From Candidatus Woesearchaeota archaeon (lineage in GTDB: Archaea; Nanobdellota; Nanobdellia; Woesearchaeales; JAGVYF01): 35,306 bases of DNA. This document shows positions 8,024-16,239 of this stretch, piece by piece. Position numbers and translations under genes: made by a program. The notes under the pieces were generated by a model, which saw only the letters and a program-made list of their open reading frames with translations, was not told the DNA's origin and made no database searches. Numbering within the stretch: position 1 is the stretch's first letter; each line of letters begins with the position of its first letter. The stretch covers positions 1 through 35,306 of the forward strand of contig JAHFLT010000001.1 in NCBI GenBank assembly GCA_023264635.1. Reading direction: 5' to 3'.

Positions 8024-9013
8024 CTACTGATTCTATATTCTATTATCCCGAAACTGGTTAACATCCCAAAACTAGTTAACGTCCTGTAAGTTCTTTCCAG
8101 ACCTCTCTAGGTGTTTTATATCCAAGGCTCATGTGTGGCCTCACATTGTTATAGTGATCTATGTAGTCTTTTAATGTAGTAAAAGTCCCTGTTAAGTACT
8201 CTGTTTTATACGTAAGAAAGAATCTTTCTACTTTACCATTTGTTTGTGGTCTATTCACTCTTGCTAGGCAGTGTTTTACGCCCATTGCCTGCAGTGATAC
8301 TTGATATGTGTTCAACTGGAGTAGTCCATTTCTGTCAGGGGTATTATTGTAATAGGTTGGACCATGATCAGTCATAACACCCTTTGGTTTTCCATATTCC
8401 AAAATTCCAGCCTTCAACAACGCAAGGCTGTTTTCTATTGTTGTACTTTTGTAAATTCCATAAGCCGTTATAAGTCTGGTTCTATCGTCGATGTACACAC
8501 TAAGATTTTCATTAGTAAATGGATCAAAGCTCCAATCCGTATGCCATAAATCGTTGGGGTTAGGAAGCTCATATCTAACCCATTTGCGAGGTTTTTGCTT
8601 TTTAACATTAGGAAGTACCAAGTTGTTTCTAACTAGTAGTTTTTCAATCTGTCTGTGGCTTATAGTGAAACCGCTCTTTTTGAGAACTTCTTCTATGCGA
8701 CAAGCACCATAACCAAACCGTTTACGTAAATCAAAAATGATAATTGCAGCGTTTTTTCCCAAGGACGTTTCGGGTCGCCCGGTTTTGTGGTCTTTGAGGC
8801 CATCCCAACCCCACTCCTGATATTCCCGCATTATTTTAAAAATACTAGTCGACTGATTTTCTGAGCAAGAGCAATTTGCTTTATTGGAGTACCCTTCAAA
8901 ACTTGTTTAACAATCCAGACTCTTTTCTCAAATGTTAATTTGTACATAGACCTCACCACAAGTGAGGTTTATATGTTAACTAAAAACGGGATAGCACACT
9001 ACTGATTCTATAT
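8024..9013 (-). mobile_element. IS481-family insertion sequence with flanking 15-bp direct repeats
   Basis: Direct repeats ctactgattctatat at 8024-8038 and 8999-9013. Imperfect TIRs tatcccgaaactggttaacat (8044-8064) / atgttaactaaaaacgggata (8973-8993). Transposase inside. Confidence 0.85.
8076..8947 (-). pseudogene. IS481-family transposase, disrupted or frameshifted near 8857-8863
   Basis: ORF 8076-8831 has HTH_28 and rve/DDE motifs (WHTDWSFDPF, YIDDRTRL, TDHGPTYYNN, RPQTNGKVERFF). The N-terminal HTH (MYKLTFEKRVWIVKQVLKGTPIKQIALAQ) lies in another frame starting at 8947. Confidence 0.75.
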
Positions 9014-9051
9014 GACAAGATTTATAATATTAAAATTAAATTATAATACAA

Positions 9052-9357
9052 ATGAATAGATGGAACATACCTAAAGATCTTGAAATTAAAATAATCAATA
9101 GAGATAAATCTTGTGTTTATTGTCATTCAGAATTTAATAAAAAATCGTATAAGGAACTGGCAACTTGGGAACATATTGATAACAATGCAAAAAATATATC
9201 TAAAGATAACATTGTTTTATGCTGTACTTCTTGTAATGCAAGTAAAGGCATTAAGATGTTACCTGAATGGTTTAATAATCCTTATTGCCAAAAAAAGAAA
9301 ATCAATAAAGATACAGTCACAAGCATAGTTAAAAAGTCAATTGAGTCTTCTGATTAA
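9052..9357 (+). CDS. HNH endonuclease family protein (101 aa)
   Basis: CVYC...WEHIDNNAKNISKDNIVLCCTSCNASKG matches the HNH ββα-metal pattern with two Cys pairs. Confidence 0.8.
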   Translation: MNRWNIPKDLEIKIINRDKSCVYCHSEFNKKSYKELATWEHIDNNAKNISKDNIVLCCTSCNASKGIKMLPEWFNNPYCQKKKINKDTVTSIVKKSIESSD

Positions 9358-9474
9358 TTTACGATTTATACGAGCCCCAACTCAAACTCTTCTTCGCTTT
9401 GCTCCTCGTTCCTCCCACTTCGTAGTCGGAATGATTTAACAGGAATTTTACGGTTCACTTCGCTGCGCTCGTTC

Positions 9475-9661
9475 TCCCAAATTGAATTTTCATTTCTTGA
9501 AGAAAAACTATAACGGAAAGCAGGTTGCCATTGTCGCACACAAAGCTCCGCAGTTGTCTCTTGATGTAATTTTGAAACACATAACTTGGGAACAAGCATT
9601 TGCGGAAGATTGGAGAAAAAGAAAAGCATGGCAACCTGGCTGGGAATATGTTCTTGAATAA
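9475..9661 (+). pseudogene. 3' fragment of a histidine phosphatase (phosphoglycerate mutase-like) gene
   Basis: Frame ending at TAA 9659-9661 reads ..PKLNFHFLKKNYNGKQVAIVAHKAPQLSLDVILKHITWEQAFAEDWRKRKAWQPGWEYVLE*; 'VAIVAHKAPQLxLDV' resembles the C-terminal catalytic His motif. No 5' half is present. Confidence 0.55.
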
Positions 9662-9872
9662 AGTTTTGCCCCTTAATTATTAAGACGTCCTTTTCTCGAC
9701 TCACTCCGCTTCGATCCGTGCCACGCTGCGCTCTCGTTTCGCTCCACTCAGGTCACTTAACAATGATCCTGACGTTAGGCGTAATTCAGAATTTGGCTTT
9801 CCCCCCGCCACCCACCCAACTGACGGCGCGCTAATCATAAACTATAATAACAGTGAATTTAATCATTAGGAT

Positions 9873-11519
9873 ATGAACAGAATTGCAATTTTTGGAGAGC
9901 CAGGCACTGGCAAAACAACCACCGTTAAAAAGATTGCCAAGCTTATCAATTGTAAAATAATAGAGGCATCTAAGGCAGTCGTTTTTCCTATTGCCTTAAA
10001 TTTTGAAAAATTACCCAGAGAAGACTATTTGTTGAGAGAGTTAGATAAGATTTCAAAAAAGAGAAGTCGAAAAGTGAGTAGAGAAATGGCAATGAATACT
10101 TTTATTCGTTTGAAAGAAACTTACTCTCCCGATTTCATTGCAAGGGTACTGCATGAGATTTATGTAAAAAATTCTGAGTATAAATCTGTGATTTTTTCCG
10201 GTTTACGAGGATTAGACAATGTCAACTACTGCAGATTACATAACGACTTGGTTGTCTACCTTAAAGCAGACAAAAATGAATTAATAAATCGTCTGCGTAA
10301 AGAAAAAGGATATACTCAACAACAGGCACTAACTGAATTAAAAAAAGAACAAGATCTATACAATACAAAAAAGATAGAAAAAGTGGCCGATTTAGTTATA
10401 AACACCTCCACAAATGATGTAACCCAGGTTTCTAAAAAGATTTTATCAAAACTTGAAAGCTGGAACAGAGTGTGCAAAAGATGTGTCAATACAGGTAAAA
10501 ATCCAACCATTAAATTTGACAAAAATGGTTACTGTAATATCTGTAGTTCTTACATTGCGCATCTTGATTTGCCTCACCTGAAAAAAGAGTTGGATTTTCT
10601 TAAATCATTTAAAGGGACTGGAAAAGGAAAATATGATGTTTTGGTTGGTATATCTGGAGGTAAAGACAGTACTGCCACCTTATACACTATTAAGCAAATG
10701 GGATTTACACCACTTCCTGTAACGCTTGATTTAGGATATCTCCCGGAAACAACAATTCCTAGAGCAAGAGAAATGGCGAAACTTCTAAACACAGATTATG
10801 AAGTTATAGATATAAGAAAATATATTAGAAAAATTGATTTAGCTTCATACAAGAAAACAATTAAACTTTATAAAGAACCATTCACGCTTGAGACAAAAAT
10901 AAAATTCAAGAAAGCTTATGAAATAGGCAGAAAACATTATTCTGTCAGGTGCAAACATTCTCCAATTTTTGTAAGAACGTGTCAGCTGTGTAGAAGAATG
11001 GTTATCAGGTCGTACTATAGCGAAGCCTTGAAACGAGGAGTCAATGTAATGATATTAGGAATTAATGAGTGGACAAATCTTAGCGTTGCACAAAAAGGGA
11101 AGGGATACAAAGTTTCAGGAGTAAGAAAACTTAAACCTACTAAAAACAAGCAGGCCGTATATGTTTTTCACCTGCCTTTCTTGCTCCAAAGAAATAGTAA
11201 AGATACTAAAAAAATATTAGACAAGATAGGTTGGACTCCTCCAAAGGGGGAAGATTTTATTGAATCAAATTCTAACTCTTGCTTATATGCGCGATCAACA
11301 GAACGAATGGCAAAAAGATTATTAGAGTTCCATCCTGATAGTACAAGATTAGCTCGAGAAGTAACTGTCGGGTTTATTACAAAAAAACAAGCTCTAAAAG
11401 CACTGGGCAAAATACACCCTTACAAATATACTCCTCGCCAAGTTTTAGAAAGAGCAGGTATTATATCAAAACAAAATGAGAAACAGCGCGCGCCGTCCCG
11501 CCACCGAGTGACCTCCTGA
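9873..11519 (+). CDS. fusion protein: N-terminal P-loop nucleotide kinase-like domain + zinc-ribbon N-type ATP pyrophosphatase (WbuX / N-acetyl sugar amidotransferase-like)
   Basis: GEPGTGKTTT Walker A; CKRCVNTGKNPTIKFDKNGYCNIC zinc ribbon; SGGKDST PP-loop; second Cys cluster CKHSPIFVRTCQLC. Confidence 0.8.
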   Translation: MNRIAIFGEPGTGKTTTVKKIAKLINCKIIEASKAVVFPIALNFEKLPREDYLLRELDKISKKRSRKVSREMAMNTFIRLKETYSPDFIARVLHEIYVKNSEYKSVIFSGLRGLDNVNYCRLHNDLVVYLKADKNELINRLRKEKGYTQQQALTELKKEQDLYNTKKIEKVADLVINTSTNDVTQVSKKILSKLESWNRVCKRCVNTGKNPTIKFDKNGYCNICSSYIAHLDLPHLKKELDFLKSFKGTGKGKYDVLVGISGGKDSTATLYTIKQMGFTPLPVTLDLGYLPETTIPRAREMAKLLNTDYEVIDIRKYIRKIDLASYKKTIKLYKEPFTLETKIKFKKAYEIGRKHYSVRCKHSPIFVRTCQLCRRMVIRSYYSEALKRGVNVMILGINEWTNLSVAQKGKGYKVSGVRKLKPTKNKQAVYVFHLPFLLQRNSKDTKKILDKIGWTPPKGEDFIESNSNSCLYARSTERMAKRLLEFHPDSTRLAREVTVGFITKKQALKALGKIHPYKYTPRQVLERAGIISKQNEKQRAPSRHRVTS

Positions 11520-11568
11520 CTCTTCGCCAGCCCTTCGGGACATTGCACTTTTTCCTTCGGAAAACTAC

Positions 11569-11691
11569 GCAGAACAGCAACTATACGAAAACCTCGTTGC
11601 ACTTCGGTTTCACAAATCCTCGTCATCTCTAAAAAAATTTCCAGCTCTGTTTCACTAGGGAAAAAATTTCGTTTAGTTGCATACGTTAGGC
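11569..11691. repeat. attC-like structured sequence after the fusion gene (hypothesis)
   Basis: GCAACTATACG (11577-11587) pairs with CGTTTAGTTGC (11670-11680) at 10/11; then ATAC and GTTAGGC (11685-11691, GTTRRRY). The 5' box is degenerate (GCAGAAC). Confidence 0.3.
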
Positions 11692-11760
11692 ACAGTAAAA
11701 AAGAAAAAATCTTATATAGCAATAAGCCCGCCCATCTGACCAAAACAATGAGGTGTTAAT

Positions 11761-12270
11761 ATGAAAAGTGTTAATATGCAAAAAGCTTCCTTATCGCTTT
11801 TGCTTGCGTTATGTGGAACTGGTTATGCTGAAGAAGGCATCACCGAAATTCTGGAGAAGAGTGACATCGCAACCAAACAAGCATCCCTGTATGCCAGTGG
11901 ATTTGTTATAACGAAAACAAGTGCAGCTACTGTATGGTATGATGAGAAAATTTTCCCACGGTGCCAGGTGCGCTACTTATTTGATGATGAGAAGCATTTG
12001 ACGAGCATGACTATGGACATTTATGAGAATACCGACAATCATGTGTGCCATCACCATTATACCTTTGTAGATGAGGATGCCGATGGAAAAATTGATTCGC
12101 TGGAGCACGGCTATGCCAGCAAGTTTGCTGATGACTACTTCAACACTATGCACACTGCAACATTTGCACTTGTTCAAGCGCAAAAAAGGTTTGTGGAGCT
12201 ACATGGAGAACTCGGTGTTAGCGATATCTCTACAAAATGGATAGAAAAATACCGCAGTGAAAAAAAATAA
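11761..12270 (+). CDS. secreted protein of unknown function
   Basis: Signal-like N-terminus; DEDADGKID acidic motif; weakly similar to ORF 13721-14329. Confidence 0.55.
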   Translation: MKSVNMQKASLSLLLALCGTGYAEEGITEILEKSDIATKQASLYASGFVITKTSAATVWYDEKIFPRCQVRYLFDDEKHLTSMTMDIYENTDNHVCHHHYTFVDEDADGKIDSLEHGYASKFADDYFNTMHTATFALVQAQKRFVELHGELGVSDISTKWIEKYRSEKK

Positions 12271-12308
12271 GCAAAACTATTTGAAGAGAGAAAACTAGGT
12301 GCTTCTTT

Positions 12309-13712
12309 GTGAACGTTACTTTCACTAGTTATGGTGCCGCCGAGTGTGTTGCCGGCTCAAGACATCTTTTAACAGTGAATGATTACAAGCTACTTGTAGA
12401 TATAGGTTATGAACATAGCCACCTTCCAGAACCACTTGGTTTCGATTCAGCGTCTTTGGATGCCCTTGTGCTCACACATGGTCATGCAGATCATGTCGGA
12501 AGATTATATGAACTCGTGTACCAAGGATTCTGCGGACCAATATATACTCATCCAGCGACGAAAGATATCTGTCGTGTCCAACTGGAAGAAGAGCTTATCA
12601 TCTCAATGTTCCGGAAGGGCAAAAGAGTCAAACAACACCAGATAGATCGTGCAAAACAGGAGATAGAAAAGATAGTTGATAGAATCACTCCCATCCCGTA
12701 TGGACAAAAGCAGGTGCTGACACAATCTCTAACACGTACAACACTAGATGCTGGCCACCTTATTGGTTCTGAACAGGAGTTATTTACAGTAGACAATATC
12801 ACCATTGGGTGCGGGGGTGATTTGGGAAGAACTGATGCAGAGATACCATTTACTAGAAAACCAGAACAGCTTCCAAAGAATCTCGATTTTTATGTTCTTG
12901 AGGGAACATATGGCACAAAAGTACACACGAGAACGCGGTCTTTTAGTGATGAACTGATAGATTGGATTCAACTAGCACATAGTCGTGGAGGCAAGCTTGT
13001 CTTTCCGACATTCAGCATCCAGCGTGCACAACACATGCTCATCTACTTATTCCATCTTTATGAACAAAAGAAAATTCCGAAGATAGATATAGTTTTTGAT
13101 AGTCCATCAGCAGAAAAAGTTAATAAGATTGTTCTTAAGCACATTAACTGCCTTGATGTCCTTACACAGAAGTTGTTCACAAATGCTACGCACAACCCGT
13201 TCAGATTTTCGGCGTTGAAATATACTCGGAACACACAGGAGAGTATTGCTCTTGGTTCAAGAAAGACTCCGGCAGTTATTATTACTTCCTCTGGTATGTG
13301 TAATGGGGGTAGGGTTGAGAATTATTTAGCTAAGATAATACAAGACAAGCGTAATGTTCTTGTGTTGACTGGTTATCAGGCACAAGGCACGAAAGGGTCT
13401 TATCTAGCCAATGGTGCACATGAAATACGCGTTAAGGGGAAAAAAGTGTATGTGAATGCTACTATTGGAAAAGTCCACGGTTTCTCGGGGCACTCCGACT
13501 GCCAGGAAAGCATTAAGCACCTCAAAAGCAGCAATGACCCCAACAAAGGAGAGGATTTCGCTGGTATTTTCCTTGTACATGGAGAAAAGCAAAACCTTTG
13601 TGATTTAAAACAAATGCTAAATAGCGTTGGCTTTCGCAATGTCGTTGTCGCTGAAAAAGGGAAGACGTACAATCTGTATGAGATGTACCAAAAGTTTCAT
13701 AAACTGATATAA
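12309..13712 (+). CDS. MBL-fold beta-CASP ribonuclease / aCPSF-like protein
   Basis: LTHGHADHVGRL, DAGHLIGSEQ, ITSSGMCNGGRVENYL, VHGFSGHSDCQE, LVHGE motifs; GTG start. Confidence 0.9.
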   Translation: MNVTFTSYGAAECVAGSRHLLTVNDYKLLVDIGYEHSHLPEPLGFDSASLDALVLTHGHADHVGRLYELVYQGFCGPIYTHPATKDICRVQLEEELIISMFRKGKRVKQHQIDRAKQEIEKIVDRITPIPYGQKQVLTQSLTRTTLDAGHLIGSEQELFTVDNITIGCGGDLGRTDAEIPFTRKPEQLPKNLDFYVLEGTYGTKVHTRTRSFSDELIDWIQLAHSRGGKLVFPTFSIQRAQHMLIYLFHLYEQKKIPKIDIVFDSPSAEKVNKIVLKHINCLDVLTQKLFTNATHNPFRFSALKYTRNTQESIALGSRKTPAVIITSSGMCNGGRVENYLAKIIQDKRNVLVLTGYQAQGTKGSYLANGAHEIRVKGKKVYVNATIGKVHGFSGHSDCQESIKHLKSSNDPNKGEDFAGIFLVHGEKQNLCDLKQMLNSVGFRNVVVAEKGKTYNLYEMYQKFHKLI

Positions 13713-13735
13713 TTCTCCGTTTGCTGGTGAGTGAT

Positions 13736-14329
13736 ATGAAAAGAACTCTAATCGCGTTGATTGGTACTGCTTTATTGACTGGGTGTAGTGGAACTGGAGA
13801 AAACCCAAAAGAAGAGAAAAATGTGAGTTTTCCAAAATCAACTTCGAAAGAAGAATTGTCCAGTTTAGTAGCACAATATAGTGTAAAAAACAAAGATGTG
13901 GAAGAATGGAAGATAAGAGCCACTGTTATTAAAAAAGGATGTGATGGTGATTTTACTGTAAGGTATTATTTCAACAAAGCCAGGGAAGAGGATAGTCTAA
14001 CGGTTACCTATAACGCTAACACTCACTCCATCGGACAGTTTCATGATTTTCATGATTTAGATGTAGTCGACGATGGTGCTGATGGCATTATAGATTTAGT
14101 GATCATGAAACATATTATCATCACTAGGTATACAAATCAGAAATGGATAAACCACTCCACTTTTCAAGGAGATATAAATCAGGTGGTAAATCATGCCCAG
14201 AAAGTGTATGATGTTTATCGTACTTTACTCGATGTAGAAAAGCATAGACCTAAGAAAGTGCCTCCTACTCCTGCAGAATTACCATTTGGAGTTATCTCAC
14301 AACGCTCAAATCCACAACATTTGAGATAG
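13736..14329 (+). CDS. lipoprotein of unknown function
   Basis: MKRTLIALIGTALLTGCSG lipobox; DDGADGIID motif; overlaps the convergent relA 3' end. Confidence 0.6.
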   Translation: MKRTLIALIGTALLTGCSGTGENPKEEKNVSFPKSTSKEELSSLVAQYSVKNKDVEEWKIRATVIKKGCDGDFTVRYYFNKAREEDSLTVTYNANTHSIGQFHDFHDLDVVDDGADGIIDLVIMKHIIITRYTNQKWINHSTFQGDINQVVNHAQKVYDVYRTLLDVEKHRPKKVPPTPAELPFGVISQRSNPQHLR

Positions 14330-16193
14330 TTCTGATCTGCTTGAGCGTCTGTTCCAGTCGTTCTTCATCATCAACTTGAACACCCAAAGAAATAAGAATC
14401 TTCTCTTTCTTCGGCTTTGTGTTGATGGAAATGAGATTGATGTGCTTATAAGAAAACACGTTGAGTATCTCAGCAGCCAATCCAACACGATCCGTCACCG
14501 TAATGTTCACACGCTGTTCTTTGACAGTACCTGTCTTCCAGCGAACTTTCACATTCTGAAATGCCTTCATGCTCACAATATTGAAGCAATCACCGCGATG
14601 CACTGATATCTTACCCTCTCTCATCTTGAAACCTGTAATAGGATCACCTGATTGAGGAGTGCAACACTTTGAGAATTTAACTACCGCATGAGGAAAATCG
14701 TCAACTGTTATATTCGCAGTCAGGTCATCAATATTACCAAGTTCTGGCTTTTTTTTATCCTCAACCTGTATATGCAATGCTTGGCGTATTTTATTACGCG
14801 CGTGAGCGGTTTTCACTAAACTCAGCCAGTGCCGGGAAGGGGTAACATTTTTCGATGTCAAAATTTCCACAACATCTCCAGAATGTAACGATGAATCCAA
14901 TGGGACGAGCACTCCATTAATTTTTGCACGGGCACAATGACTACCGACATCAGTATGCACTGTGTATGCAAAGTCCAATGGAGTCGCATTCTCTGGCAGT
15001 GTAATCGGTTCTCCCTTGGGTGTAAAGACAACTATTTCGTCTTCAAACAAATCTATTTTCAGCGTCTCAACAAAGTCCTTGGCATTTGCTGACTTCGCCT
15101 GCCATTCCAAAATCTGCTTAAGCCACGCAATTCTCTTGTCAAATCTTTTGTCACGTTCACTGCCTTTGTATATCCAATGCGCTGCTATTCCCTCTTCAGC
15201 TTCCCGATGCATATCTACGCTTCTGATCTGGACTTCTATGATCTTACCGTTATAAAGGATTTTTGTATGGATGCTCTGATACCCATTTGGTTTGGGATTT
15301 GCAATATAATCAGCAAACAAATTAGGCATATGATGCCAATGGCTGTGTACAACACCTAAGACACGATAGCAATCTTCAACAGTAGGGACAATAATACGGA
15401 TTGCAAGTAGGTCATGGATATTATCAAATGAGGAATAACGGCTTTGCAGTTTCTTGTAAATACTGTAGTAAGACTTTGCTCTGCCATAGACATGATGCTT
15501 TAATCCAATTTCCTGCATTTTACCTTTAAGCTCATCCATGAACCGTTGAACCTGCCGTTCTCGTTCCTCCTTGGTTTCAGCAACCTTTTGGATAATATAA
15601 TTGTACTTTTCTGGGTCAAGATAAGGCAGTGCACTATCTTCAATTTCACTTTTTAGTTTATACATTCCCAATTTGTGAGCAATGGGAGCATATATTTCAA
15701 GTGCCTCATTGACAAGTTCATTCCTTCTTTTATCTTGCACATTCACAAGACAGTCCATATTCTGCAGTACGTCAGCTAGTTTCAACAAGATAACACGGAT
15801 ATCCTTTGTAGATGCAAGAAGTACTTTCCTGAAATGCTCTGCCTTTTCATCCTCAGACGTTTCCAGGGTAATACGTTTGAACTTAGTAAGTGCTTCGACT
15901 AGTAATAGGATTTCTGCTCCAAAGAGCTCTTTCACTCTTTCTGGCTTTGTTTTGGTGTATTCTAATATATTATGCAGTAGCGTGGCTGCAACACTAGCAG
16001 AATCAAGTTTCAAATGCAACACTATCTGTGCCATCTTGACAGCATGCACAAAGAGATTATCTCCATATGCAACTCTTTTCTGATCATTATGTGTCTCTTT
16101 TGCAAAATCATACGCCTTTCTGACTATTTCTATGTTTGCCTTTGGATTGTATTCCAGCATACGTTTAGCAAGTTCTTCTGCAGTTGGAACCAT
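14292..16193 (-). CDS. RelA/SpoT homolog (long RSH: HD, synthetase, TGS, C-terminal ACT-like)
   Basis: GRAKSYYSIYKK, DLLAIRIIVPTVEDCYRVLG, DYIANPKPNGYQSIHT, EVQIRSVDMHREAEEGIAAHW; TGS 'VVFTPKGEPITLPENATPLDFAYTVHTDVG'; C-terminal ACT-like domain. The HD motif is degenerate. Confidence 0.92.
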   Translation of the reverse strand: MVPTAEELAKRMLEYNPKANIEIVRKAYDFAKETHNDQKRVAYGDNLFVHAVKMAQIVLHLKLDSASVAATLLHNILEYTKTKPERVKELFGAEILLLVEALTKFKRITLETSEDEKAEHFRKVLLASTKDIRVILLKLADVLQNMDCLVNVQDKRRNELVNEALEIYAPIAHKLGMYKLKSEIEDSALPYLDPEKYNYIIQKVAETKEERERQVQRFMDELKGKMQEIGLKHHVYGRAKSYYSIYKKLQSRYSSFDNIHDLLAIRIIVPTVEDCYRVLGVVHSHWHHMPNLFADYIANPKPNGYQSIHTKILYNGKIIEVQIRSVDMHREAEEGIAAHWIYKGSERDKRFDKRIAWLKQILEWQAKSANAKDFVETLKIDLFEDEIVVFTPKGEPITLPENATPLDFAYTVHTDVGSHCARAKINGVLVPLDSSLHSGDVVEILTSKNVTPSRHWLSLVKTAHARNKIRQALHIQVEDKKKPELGNIDDLTANITVDDFPHAVVKFSKCCTPQSGDPITGFKMREGKISVHRGDCFNIVSMKAFQNVKVRWKTGTVKEQRVNITVTDRVGLAAEILNVFSYKHINLISINTKPKKEKILISLGVQVDDEERLEQTLKQIRTISNVVDLSVVR

Positions 16194-16239
16194 AAGACTA
16201 AAAATAAAGAATGTGTTTTTAAGGGTTTTGTAAAATAGG

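Larger units (their letters stand above)
8010..9386. repeat. inverted repeats flanking the HNH gene (and the nested IS481 element)
   Basis: tttgagttggggctc (8010-8024) versus gagccccaactcaaa (9372-9386), perfect 15-bp inverted repeat; secondary similarity CGTAAAATTCC..GTTAAAT further out. Confidence 0.7.

Noticed and set aside
9366-9704. Minus-strand 112-aa ORF
   Set aside because: Antisense to the His-phosphatase fragment and composed of TTCG-rich repeat translation; no recognisable domain.
9667-9780. Second attC-like site as a confident attC
   Set aside because: Arms are short, spacers strongly asymmetric (2 versus 13 nt) and the 5' box is degenerate; retained only as part of the overall hypothesis.
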